NCBI GenBank assembly: GCA_022562055.1
Contig: JADFQA010000031.1
Location: forward strand, 1 to 39,131
DNA: 39,131 nucleotides
Source of the DNA: Acidobacteriota bacterium
Lineage (GTDB): Bacteria > Actinomycetota > Acidimicrobiia > Spongiisociales > UBA5794
Direction: 5' to 3'
Position numbers and translations under genes: made by a program. This document shows positions 24,170 to 31,671 of the stretch, in pieces (the first letter of the stretch is position 1; the number at the start of each line of letters is the position of its first letter). A model generated the notes under the pieces. The model worked only from the letters and a program-made list of their open reading frames with translations. It searched no databases and was not told the DNA's origin.

Positions 24170-25140
24170 GTGTGCTCTTCGGGGAGGTTGTCCTTGAGGA
24201 TGCTGTTGGGGGTTGCCGATCCGGGCGATCCGTGGTCTCGGTGGTGATTGTAGAAGTGGATGAACCCTTGGTAGGCGTCGGTGCGTTGGCTTTGTGAGAT
24301 CCAGGGTCCAATGTAGGCCCATTCTTCTAGCAGGATGCGGTGGAACCGTTCCACTTTCCCGTTGGTTTGGGGCCGATAGGGTCGTGTCTTTTTGACGACG
24401 GTGCCGGTGTCGGTACAGGCCCGGTACCAGAGTCCTGAGCGGTAACACGATCCGTTGTCTGTGATTACCCGCCCAGGTTTGATCCCGATCGATTGGTACC
24501 ACGCTGCCGCCCGTTTCCAGAACCCCGCAGCGGTGGTGGCTTGTTCGTTGTGAAGGATCTCTGAATACGCAATACGGGTACGGTCGTCAATGGCGGTGTG
24601 GATATAGCGGTACCCGACTTGGCGGGACCTCGGACCCTCACCGGGGTAGCCGCGGCCCCGTGTCTTCCAGCCGCCACCGTCAGGGATTGCACCAAGTTTC
24701 TTGATATCGACGTGGATCAGTTCACCAGGCGTGTCTTGCTGATAGCGACGGACCGGTTCGGTGCGAGTGGCCCTGTCGCCACGATCCAGACGTCCCAGAC
24801 CGGCACGGTTCAAAATGTTCTGCACCGTCGATGCCGCCAGCCCCACCATGGAAGCAATGTGGTCGGTACCCCACCGGCGCTTCGTGCGCAGATGAATCAC
24901 CCGTCGCCGTCTCGGGGTCCGGTTCGGCGACTGATGCGGCTTTGACGACCGATCCTGCAACCCGTCAATGCCTTGAGCAACGAACCTGTCACGCCACTTG
25001 CGTACCGTCTTAGCGTCAACCTGGAACCGTTCCGCCGTCGTGACAATTGTCCATCCCTGATCCAAAACGCACGCCACCACACAGCGGCGCCCTACCAGGG
25101 TGAGCGGCGCATTGCGATGCTGTGTTCTACCGTAAGCCAT
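24166..25140 (-). CDS. IS481-family DDE transposase, copy B
   Basis: A 324-residue near-twin of the copy A transposase, with the same HTH and DDE motifs intact. Residue changes seen include R-R-M to R-C-V in the GRR-VACV segment, AGV to AGL, PGW to PGS and PKE to PEE near the end. ATG 25140 with GGAGGG upstream is the start; an open extension to 25257 crosses the element end and is not used. The stop TAG is supplied by the target CTAG. Confidence 0.94.
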   Translation of the reverse strand: MAYGRTQHRNAPLTLVGRRCVVACVLDQGWTIVTTAERFQVDAKTVRKWRDRFVAQGIDGLQDRSSKPHQSPNRTPRRRRVIHLRTKRRWGTDHIASMVGLAASTVQNILNRAGLGRLDRGDRATRTEPVRRYQQDTPGELIHVDIKKLGAIPDGGGWKTRGRGYPGEGPRSRQVGYRYIHTAIDDRTRIAYSEILHNEQATTAAGFWKRAAAWYQSIGIKPGRVITDNGSCYRSGLWYRACTDTGTVVKKTRPYRPQTNGKVERFHRILLEEWAYIGPWISQSQRTDAYQGFIHFYNHHRDHGSPGSATPNSILKDNLPEEHT

Positions 25141-25241
25141 GAGCCCTCCTTCGAGCTGCGAGTCGTAACCCACAGTCCCCCAAAAGGAGGGCTCACCCAA
25201 ACACACCATCCACCCAGGGACAACGTCCCCGATTGTCACAC
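24170..25241 (-). mobile_element. IS481-family insertion sequence, copy B
   Basis: A 1072-bp element with CTAG on both sides (24166-24169 and 25242-25245) and the same 24-bp imperfect inverted ends as copy A (24170-24193 and 25218-25241). It lies in the same orientation. Differences from copy A are a handful of substitutions plus small indels between the transposase start and the right end (about 25165-25195). Together the two copies bracket about 8 kb of efflux and regulatory genes. Confidence 0.9.
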
Positions 25242-25284
25242 CTAGGCCGCACGACATTCGGCTGCGGCCCGTTAGATTTTGCCG

Positions 25285-26031
25285 ATGGAACAGTTAACTC
25301 TGCAGACGCGCACCTGGGGTGAGCGCGACAAACGGGCGCTCGTGCTTCACGGTTTGTCGTCGAACTCCGCAGGTTGGTGGCGCCTCGGACCCGACCTGGC
25401 CGATCTCGGATACACCGTCATCGCCCCTGATCTGCGGTCGCACGGCGAGAGTCCGAAGTCTGGCGATCTTTCGATCCCCGCATACGCCGGCGATGTGATC
25501 GCTCTCGGGTCCGGTTGGGACCTTGTGTTTGCACACAGCCTCGGTGCCGCCGTTGCGCTGGCGTGTTTTGCACAGGACGCCGGGTTTGCAAAAGCTCTCA
25601 TTCTTGAAGACCCGGCCATCCGGCTTGAGGACAATCCGATGATTCGCGCGTGGCTCCTCGACGTGTTTGACAGACCGCTCACGGAAGAGCAGCTCGCGCG
25701 CGACAATCCTCGGTGGCACGTGAATGACGCCCGGACCAAGGCGGAGGCGCTGCGTCAGTCCGGTCCGGAGGCGGTTGTCGACACGCTCGGGGCACCGACC
25801 TGGGACGGCACGAGTGTCTTGGCCAGCCTCTCGGTGCCGACATTATTGCTCGGTGCCGATCCGGCGTTGGGAGCGCTCGTGTCGTCGGAGTCCGGACGTG
25901 GCGCCGCTGCTGCAAACCCCCGAATCCGGTATGAGATGATCACCAACGGCAGTCATTCCATGCATCGTGACGAGTACGGCCTATTCTGGGGTGTTGTAAG
26001 GGAATGGTTGGCGACCGCGTCAGCCGCGTGA
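25285..26031 (+). CDS. Alpha/beta hydrolase (second, unrelated to the island copy)
   Basis: A 248-residue hydrolase-fold protein: LVLHGLSSNSAGWW (oxyanion hole), VIAPDLRSHGESPKSGD, nucleophile Ser in VFAHSLGAAVAL, cap region about 110-190, and His in NGSHSMHRDEY near the end. The acid is probably Asp in LLGADPALGAL. ATG 25285 is preferred to TTG 25279. No substrate is predicted. It begins about 40 bases after IS copy B, so its promoter may have been supplied or altered by the element. It overlaps the extended frame of the next gene. Confidence 0.87.
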   Translation: MEQLTLQTRTWGERDKRALVLHGLSSNSAGWWRLGPDLADLGYTVIAPDLRSHGESPKSGDLSIPAYAGDVIALGSGWDLVFAHSLGAAVALACFAQDAGFAKALILEDPAIRLEDNPMIRAWLLDVFDRPLTEEQLARDNPRWHVNDARTKAEALRQSGPEAVVDTLGAPTWDGTSVLASLSVPTLLLGADPALGALVSSESGRGAAAANPRIRYEMITNGSHSMHRDEYGLFWGVVREWLATASAA

Positions 26032-26069
26032 ACGGGACGTTGGACGTGACGAGATTTGTAGGAGACGAG

Positions 26070-26756
26070 ATGGTTGTACGGGGTCCGCTGTCGCAGGACA
26101 TCGCTCAGGATGGATTAGGTGATGCGTTGGCAAGCGTCGACGGGGTGGCTCGCACCGAGGTAGAGGTCGGCGACGACGGCCAGCAGGTCGTTCGCGTGTA
26201 TCTCGATGGGTCGCAGGCGCCCGAGGATGTTGCCAAGGCAGTGGAAGCCGCAGTTCAAAGCGGTGCCGACAACCTGCCCGCCACCATTGCCCCGACCAAA
26301 ACTGCCGACGCGCGGCGTCCGGGACTCGGTCGCGGGCTGGACTCTTTGCTGTCAGCAGCGGGTTCGTCCCCTGTGACGGGGACACCCTTGCACCAGATTC
26401 CCAAAGTGCAGTACTCGACCGGGGCAGCCGAGCTTGCGCTCGTTGCGATCGAAGAGTCGACTGACGGAATCGTCGTTCGCGCCCGCGACAGCCATGGCAG
26501 AGACGCCGTTGCCAACGTCGATGGCACTTCCGCGGGACTCAACTACGCCGTTAACGACGCGGTGGCCGAACTAGCTGGAGAGCCTTCTTCCCCTGAGGTG
26601 TTGGCCGTCGAGGTCCGTGACCATGAGCACGCTTCGGTACTGACGGTGCTCCTGGAAACCGCATCGGGAAAACGTGTCGCCGGTGCCGCGGTCGTTGAGG
26701 CGGGTATGCCCTTCACCCTGGGTCGCGCAATCTGGGCTGCGCTCGGTTCGGAATAG
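26070..26756 (+). CDS. Unknown protein with a ParB-like GLGRGLDSLL linker
   Basis: A 228-residue protein not recognised as a whole. ATG 26070 has GGAG five bases upstream; GTG 26028, which overlaps the preceding stop (GTGA), is an alternative. Domain-like parts are an N-terminal alpha/beta segment (about 1-75), a linker with PGLGRGLDSLLSAAGS (about 82-97), which is the phrase that opens ParB proteins, and a C-terminal alpha/beta repeat (about 115-228) with paired segments EESTDGIVVRARDSHGRDAV and ASVLTVLLETASGKRVAGAA. No ParB DNA-binding motif is present. It probably accompanies the hydrolase. The function is unknown. Confidence 0.6.
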   Translation: MVVRGPLSQDIAQDGLGDALASVDGVARTEVEVGDDGQQVVRVYLDGSQAPEDVAKAVEAAVQSGADNLPATIAPTKTADARRPGLGRGLDSLLSAAGSSPVTGTPLHQIPKVQYSTGAAELALVAIEESTDGIVVRARDSHGRDAVANVDGTSAGLNYAVNDAVAELAGEPSSPEVLAVEVRDHEHASVLTVLLETASGKRVAGAAVVEAGMPFTLGRAIWAALGSE

Positions 26757-26835
26757 CGTGATGCGGCTACCGATGAGCGGTGGCAACGCAACCGAGCGAA
26801 CCCGTTGATGCCGCGCGTCCTGCCTACGGTCGGCG

Positions 26836-27363
26836 ATGTCGATGAATCCTTTACCTGACATGGCCTTGGTCCGCGCTGCACAGCTCGGCGACGCCGCGGT
26901 GATCGTTGACATAGCAAATCACTACGTCTCTACCTCGCACGTCACTTTCAGCGATACGGCGTGGACCCTCGCCTCGACTAGCGAATGGGTAGGCCATCGC
27001 GACAACACGGACTCGCACAGGATGCTCTTCGTGGTAGAAGGTTCGGAGGCGAATGTTGTTGGTTACGCCTATTCGGATCCGTACCGCTCGAAGGATGGCT
27101 ACCGGTATAGCTGCGAGACGACGGTGTACATCGCACCATCCGCGCTAGGGCAGGGGCTCGGCAGGCAGCTCCTGGGGCACCTCGTTGAGCGATTGCGCGA
27201 TGTCGGGGCGCACCGAGCCTATGCCGTGATTGCCACACCGAATGAGGTGTCGATTGCGCTACATGCCTCCATTGGTTACAGGAGGGTCGGAGTGATGAAC
27301 GAAGTGGGTCGCAAATTTGACGAGTGGCGCTCGACCGAATTATGGGAGTGCCGTCTACGCTGA
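26836..27363 (+). CDS. GNAT N-acetyltransferase (phosphinothricin/methionine-sulfone type)
   Basis: A 175-residue acetyltransferase. VRAAQLGDAAVIVDIANHYV at the start, VVGYAYSDPYRSKDGYRYSCETTVYI, the acetyl-CoA loop LGQGLGRQLLGHL and SIALHASIGYRRVGVMNEVGRKF match the Pat/Bar/MddA group, which acetylates phosphinothricin or methionine sulfoximine/sulfone and related amino acids. The substrate in this organism is unverified. ATG 26836 is used, and a second Met follows at residue 3. The 3' end overlaps the convergent PPOX gene by nine bases. Confidence 0.9.
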   Translation: MSMNPLPDMALVRAAQLGDAAVIVDIANHYVSTSHVTFSDTAWTLASTSEWVGHRDNTDSHRMLFVVEGSEANVVGYAYSDPYRSKDGYRYSCETTVYIAPSALGQGLGRQLLGHLVERLRDVGAHRAYAVIATPNEVSIALHASIGYRRVGVMNEVGRKFDEWRSTELWECRLR

Positions 27364-27753
27364 AAGTTGTTCAGAGCGTCCGAGCACCCGTTCGACGTTG
27401 ATGGTGACGATCACGCGGTTGGGGTTGTCGCTCGTCGGTCTGTAGCGACGTTCAAATGCAGCTACTGCGTTGCGCAGCGTCGCGTCGTCCCTGGCGACAA
27501 AGGCTGGACCCTCAAGCGACAGCCATCGCGGTCCATCGACTTGACACACTGATGCGAACTTCGATCGCTCGATATTCTTGACCTTTTGCGAACCGGCGTC
27601 TGTCAGTATTCGTACGGCGCCGTTTGCATAAGTGAACCCGATCGCGACGCTGTGAGGTCGGCCGTCCGGCGACAGCGTCGTCAAAGTCGCAAGGTGGCGT
27701 TCGTCGAGGAACGAAAGGTCATTGGGCGTGAGGGCATCTGGTTGACGAGACAT
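27355..27753 (-). CDS. PPOX-class F420/flavin-dependent oxidoreductase-like protein
   Basis: A 132-residue split-barrel protein. LSFLDERHLATLTTLSPDGRPHSVAIGF is the standard opening of the PPOX-class F420-dependent family (TIGR03618-like), with VRILTDAGSQKVKNIERSKFASVCQVDGPRW and FERRYRP following. These reduce small molecules with F420H2 or bind FMN or heme breakdown products. The substrate is not predictable. ATG 27753 is divergent from the heme cluster, and 27754-27837 holds both promoters. It is convergent with the GNAT gene. Confidence 0.85.
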   Translation of the reverse strand: MSRQPDALTPNDLSFLDERHLATLTTLSPDGRPHSVAIGFTYANGAVRILTDAGSQKVKNIERSKFASVCQVDGPRWLSLEGPAFVARDDATLRNAVAAFERRYRPTSDNPNRVIVTINVERVLGRSEQLSA

Positions 27754-27837
27754 AGTCGGGCCATCGTACAGAGCAGCAAGACCTACGCTTTCGGTCCCCG
27801 AATTCGTTTGCTGCCGCCGCTGTGCGAATATGTCCGC

Positions 27838-28725
27838 ATGAGCCCCTCACATGGTTCCATCGAAGAGTACTACCGCGTTTTGCAAGCGGATCTCTGTGAA
27901 AGGCTGGCGGCGTTTGATGGCTCCGCTACGTTCGGCGCTGACCGCTGGGAACGCCCTGGAGGAGGCGGCGGTCTGACACGGGTAATTTCTGGCGGGGACG
28001 TGTTCGCAAGGGGTGCAGTCAACGTGTCAGTCGTGCATGGGCTGATTCCCACCAAGCTAGGGGAGCAGATCGGCGCTGCGGGTGAAAATTTCTACGCCAC
28101 CGGGATTTCGATGATTTTCCACCCGCGGAACCCGTTCGCGCCAACGATGCACGCCAACGTTCGTTACTTCGAGGTCGAGGGCGGGTCCGCGTGGTTCGCC
28201 GGTGGTTTCGATCTGACGCCGTATTACCTGTTCGAGGAGGATGCGCGGCATTTTCACAGTGTGTGTCGGCGGGTGTGTGACAATCACGCCGTCGCTGACT
28301 ATTCCACAATGAAGGCCGATTGCGACAGTTACTTCTTCCTCAAACATCGCGGCGAGGCTCGCGGTGTCGGCGGATTGTTCTACGATCGACACAGCGAAGA
28401 CTTGGATGAACAGTTTGCGTTCCAAAGGGAGCTTGGAGACTCGCTGTACGACAGTTACGTGCCGATTCTTGCCCGTCGCAGAGACACGCCGTTCAATGCC
28501 GCCAATGAGAGGTGGCATAGGGTCCGGCGTGGTCGGTACGTCGAATTCAATCTCGTATGGGACCGTGGGACGAAGTTCGGTCTCGAAACTGGTGGTCGTA
28601 CCGAGTCGATCCTCGTGTCGATGCCGCCAGATGTTTCGTGGGACTACGACTCGATTCCCGCCGAAGGCACGCCTGAACGCGAGCTTCACGACTTGGTTAC
28701 GGGTCCGCCGAGGGATTGGGTGTAG
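27838..28725 (+). CDS. hemF: Oxygen-dependent coproporphyrinogen III oxidase
   Basis: A 295-residue enzyme that decarboxylates coproporphyrinogen III to protoporphyrinogen IX using O2. It has GGGGLTRVISGGDVFARGAVN, the FHPRNPFAPTMHANVRYFEV histidine motif, GGFDLTPYY, LKHRGEARGVGGLFYD and RRGRYVEFNLVWDRGTKFGL followed by GGRTESILVSMPP, all hallmark HemF blocks. The length fits (E. coli 299). ATG 27838 is chosen; the frame is open upstream to 27586, but that part overlaps the divergent PPOX gene. There is no clear ribosome site, so it may be leaderless. It is separated from hemA by 90 bases and starts the heme cluster. Confidence 0.95.
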   Translation: MSPSHGSIEEYYRVLQADLCERLAAFDGSATFGADRWERPGGGGGLTRVISGGDVFARGAVNVSVVHGLIPTKLGEQIGAAGENFYATGISMIFHPRNPFAPTMHANVRYFEVEGGSAWFAGGFDLTPYYLFEEDARHFHSVCRRVCDNHAVADYSTMKADCDSYFFLKHRGEARGVGGLFYDRHSEDLDEQFAFQRELGDSLYDSYVPILARRRDTPFNAANERWHRVRRGRYVEFNLVWDRGTKFGLETGGRTESILVSMPPDVSWDYDSIPAEGTPERELHDLVTGPPRDWV

Positions 28726-28815
28726 CACCGAGGTCGTTGTCCGTACTTGTTGCGCCGATGGTGGCGACACCGCCAACGCGCACATTTCCCGACGTTCGGT
28801 CGACAGGTAACATCA

Positions 28816-30069
28816 ATGGAATCGTATTCGAATATCAATGGTCTAGAGTCAGCAGTGTTCCCCACATCCAGCGGAGTGCGCCCCATCTCCGACGTACGAA
28901 TCTCAGGCATAACGTTTGCGTATCCCGCGGCTTCATCCGGGGTCCGTGCGTCTATGGCGCTGGGTCGCGACGAACTTGCCGCTGCCTACCGCAAACTCGC
29001 TGACGCCGGTGAACAAGCCTTCATACTGTCTACTTGTCTCCGGTTCGAGTTGCTCGTTCCTGGCGACGACGGTGATTTGGACCGGGTACTGAAAACGATT
29101 CACGGTGATCGTGTCACAGCCGATACAGGCCTGATGAGGCAAGATCTTTCGGCTCTGCACCATGTGTATCGAGTTGCCGCCGGTGTCGAGTCGCCGGTAT
29201 TGGGCGAGCGGGAAATCCTCGCTCAGGTGCGTGAGTCTCTCAGTGTTGCTCGAGACGAAGGCAGATTGCGAGGGTCGTTTCGATCCCTTGTCGAGGGTGC
29301 AATTGGTGTCGGCCGAGCTGCCCGCGAGAGACTTCCTGAGTCACCTCATGGATCGCTGGCCGCGGTCGTTGCCCAGATTATGGGCCCTCACACCGCGGTC
29401 GCCGTATTTGGCGCCGGAACTATGGCGCGGTCGGTCGCTGCGGCCCTGCTTGCCCTCCCTGCACCGCCCGACGTCACCATGTACGTGCGCCGTCCAGAGG
29501 ATCTCAACATTGCGGATGTCGAGATTCGCTCCATGGCGGACGCTGGCGCTGCGCTGCGATCATTTCCCGCGGTAGTTTCGGCAACATCAGCCCAGCAGAG
29601 ACTGTTCTCGGTCGAAGAAATGCGGGCCGCCGTTGCTAACCGCATGACTCCCCTGACTCTGGTGGACCTCGCAATGCCGCCCGACTTCGAGCCGGGTGAT
29701 GTGGACGACATCTTGTACCTAGGCATCGACGACCTTGCCGACATTGCGCGTTTGTCGAACCGTTCAGCCGCCGCTGATGAGCTTATTGCCGACGCTGCCG
29801 TAGAAGCGCTCGCTCGTGCCCGAAACCACGCGAAGGCCGGTCCTGTAATCACGGCAATTATGGAGGATGCCAAGCGAGCGGTGGCAGAAGAGGTCGAGCG
29901 CTTTTCAGGGCGCCTCAAGAATCCAGAGGACAGGGCGGTGTTGGCGCAGCTCGCTTCAACCGTGTCCAAGCGCATCTTGCACAAACCGGTGTCCTACCTC
30001 TCTTCGGGGGACGAAGGCAATGAGGCTTCAGACCTGATGGCGCGAGCCTTCGGCGTCGATGATGGGTGA
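28816..30069 (+). CDS. hemA: Glutamyl-tRNA reductase
   Basis: A 417-residue enzyme that reduces glutamyl-tRNA(Glu) to glutamate-1-semialdehyde with NADPH, the first committed step of C5-route heme synthesis. It shows the nucleophile Cys in ILSTCLRFELL (family STCNRxE; here Leu replaces Asn), HHVYRVAAGVESPVLGEREILAQV, the nucleotide site VFGAGTMARSV, VVSATSA and LVDLAMPPDFEP (family D(I/L)A(V/M)PRD; here P-P-D), and a C-terminal dimerisation helix with SKRILHKP. ATG 28816 fits the family N-terminus, although about 30 residues precede the conserved core. It overlaps hemC by 11 bases. Confidence 0.94.
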   Translation: MESYSNINGLESAVFPTSSGVRPISDVRISGITFAYPAASSGVRASMALGRDELAAAYRKLADAGEQAFILSTCLRFELLVPGDDGDLDRVLKTIHGDRVTADTGLMRQDLSALHHVYRVAAGVESPVLGEREILAQVRESLSVARDEGRLRGSFRSLVEGAIGVGRAARERLPESPHGSLAAVVAQIMGPHTAVAVFGAGTMARSVAAALLALPAPPDVTMYVRRPEDLNIADVEIRSMADAGAALRSFPAVVSATSAQQRLFSVEEMRAAVANRMTPLTLVDLAMPPDFEPGDVDDILYLGIDDLADIARLSNRSAAADELIADAAVEALARARNHAKAGPVITAIMEDAKRAVAEEVERFSGRLKNPEDRAVLAQLASTVSKRILHKPVSYLSSGDEGNEASDLMARAFGVDDG

Positions 30070-30922
30070 GCTGACGCTCGCGACTAGGGGATCAGAACTT
30101 GCCTTGGCTCAGACGGCGTGGGTGGCGGATCGCTTGCGCCAAACCCACCCTGGGCTAGATGTGGGGATGCTGATCGTCGAATCGTCCGGCGACCGTGACC
30201 GCATCAGTCCCGTCGCAGCGCTCACCGAGATGGGTGCCTTTGTCCGTTCGCTGCAATACGCGGTGTTGGAGGGTCGCGCCGATGCGGCGGTGCATTCTTG
30301 CAAGGACCTGCCGACGGACTCTCCGGACGGCATATCAATTGCGGCGTTTCCCCAACGAGCCAACCCGTTCGACGTGCTGATTGGTGCTGACCTTGGAGAT
30401 CTTGCACGATCCGCCGTCATCGGCACCGGCAGTCCGCGTCGTCGGGCTCAGCTTTCACTGCTTCGACCCGACGTTACGTTTGTGGAGCTGCGCGGAAACA
30501 TCGGCACGAGGATTCGCAAGGTTCGCGAAGGCAATGTAGACGCGGCAATACTTGCCGCTGCCGGACTTGAGCGCCTGGGACGGGATAGCGACGCTGCCCA
30601 CTACTTCACTCTCGAAACGATGATTCCGGCACCTGCGCAGGGTTCGCTGGCGGTCGAGGCCACGGTCGAATCCGAGGCCTACGGCCTGTTGTCCGCGATT
30701 GATGACCCCGGCGTGCGTCTGAGCGCCGAAACCGAACGGTTGGTGCTCTCCGAAACCGGGGCAGGATGTCGTTCCGCGCTGGGTGCGTATGCCGTCGTAT
30801 CTGACTCGGGCATAACGCTACATGGATTCGTTGACGACGAGGGGGAACCGCGGAGGTTTGTTGCGCAAGCATCCACAAGCAGAGCCGTCGTGGAGGAGCT
30901 GGTGAAAGGACTCAAACTATGA
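30059..30922 (+). CDS. hemC: Porphobilinogen deaminase (hydroxymethylbilane synthase)
   Basis: A 287-residue enzyme joining four porphobilinogens into hydroxymethylbilane. It has LATRGSELALAQTAWVADRL, VRSLQYAVLEGRADAAVHSCKDLP, GTGSPRRRAQLSLLRPD, ELRGNIGTRIRKVREG, AAAGLERLG and APAQGSLAVE. The dipyrromethane cofactor cysteine is in TGAGCRSALGAYA. Two ATGs (30059, 30062) begin inside the end of hemA, giving translational coupling. The stop overlaps hemD (ATGA). Confidence 0.96.
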   Translation: MMGELTLATRGSELALAQTAWVADRLRQTHPGLDVGMLIVESSGDRDRISPVAALTEMGAFVRSLQYAVLEGRADAAVHSCKDLPTDSPDGISIAAFPQRANPFDVLIGADLGDLARSAVIGTGSPRRRAQLSLLRPDVTFVELRGNIGTRIRKVREGNVDAAILAAAGLERLGRDSDAAHYFTLETMIPAPAQGSLAVEATVESEAYGLLSAIDDPGVRLSAETERLVLSETGAGCRSALGAYAVVSDSGITLHGFVDDEGEPRRFVAQASTSRAVVEELVKGLKL

Positions 30923-31671
30923 CGCACCCTCCTCGGGTCGCTGTTACCACCACCGTGGACCGGTACGACGAGGTCGCGGGCGCGCTCAGCGTCGCAGGTT
31001 GCGAACCAGTCGCTCTCCCATGTATCGAGGTCGTTTTTGCTGAGGGTCAAGCGCTTGATGAGATTCGCGTCGGTGTTGCACACGCTGACATCGTGGTTCT
31101 CACAAGTCAGCGCCCGATCTCGCTGGTGTGGCCCGATGGCATGACTGGTGTCAAAGTCCTCGCGGTTGGAGATGCGACCGCCGACACCGCGCGCGCCGCC
31201 GGTGCGTCGGTTGTCGGCATCGGGAAAGGTGGCGGGCTCGCGCTGGCCAAACTTTTCGGCGACAAAGTGGCCGGTCAACATGTCGTATATCCGCACGCCG
31301 GCGGCGCACCCAACCCCGTCGAGAAGATGCTGGCCCACATCACCGCCAGCTTTACCTCGTTCGAGGTGTATCGGGTAGATAGCGTGGCGCCCGCAGACGA
31401 CGAAGTCGATGCTGCGATGTTCGCGAGCCCGAGTGCTGTCAGGTCCTGGGCAGCGGCCCGTGATTTTGATAGCCTCATCACCGCCGCAATAGGGGACACC
31501 ACCGCGTCGGCTCTCGCGGAGCACGGGGTGGTGCCGAACGTCATCCCTGACAGCCCAGGGATGCTTCCGCTCGTGTCCGCCACCGCAAAATACGTCCTAT
31601 CCAAAAACGCCTCCCAGGCCCAAACCGCCTCAAAGGCCCAAACCGTCTCAAAGGAAGTGACCGCCCAATGA
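30919..31671 (+). CDS. hemD: Uroporphyrinogen-III synthase
   Basis: A 250-residue enzyme that closes hydroxymethylbilane with D-ring inversion. Sequence conservation in HemD is low; identification rests on position between hemC and hemB and on weak signatures: VAVTTTVDRYDEVAGALSVAG at the start, ADIVVLTSQRPI, VLAVGDATADTARAAG (family vfAVG..TA..L...G) and MFASPSAVRSW near the second domain. The last 20 residues are a low-complexity tail (Gln/Ala/Ser/Lys) encoded by an 18-bp tandem repeat. ATG 30919 overlaps the hemC stop; the stop overlaps hemB. Confidence 0.87.
   Translation: MTHPPRVAVTTTVDRYDEVAGALSVAGCEPVALPCIEVVFAEGQALDEIRVGVAHADIVVLTSQRPISLVWPDGMTGVKVLAVGDATADTARAAGASVVGIGKGGGLALAKLFGDKVAGQHVVYPHAGGAPNPVEKMLAHITASFTSFEVYRVDSVAPADDEVDAAMFASPSAVRSWAAARDFDSLITAAIGDTTASALAEHGVVPNVIPDSPGMLPLVSATAKYVLSKNASQAQTASKAQTVSKEVTAQ
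31617..31652 (+). repeat. 18-bp tandem repeat in the hemD tail
   Basis: ggcccaaaccgcctcaaa (31617-31634) is followed directly by the same unit with one change (31635-31652). It codes for repeated (S/A)KAQT(A/V)S residues at the HemD C-terminus, outside the fold. The length is a multiple of three, so the frame and the downstream coupling to hemB are kept. Confidence 0.8.

Noticed and set aside
24166-25257. Longer 363-aa transposase for IS copy B starting at 25257.
   Set aside because: The extra 39 codons cross the element's right end, are absent in copy A's transposase, and ATG 25140 has a strong ribosome site shared by both copies.
27586-27837. N-terminal extension of hemF by 84 residues.
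   Set aside because: It overlaps the divergent PPOX gene and has no conserved residues; ATG 27838 gives the normal HemF length.
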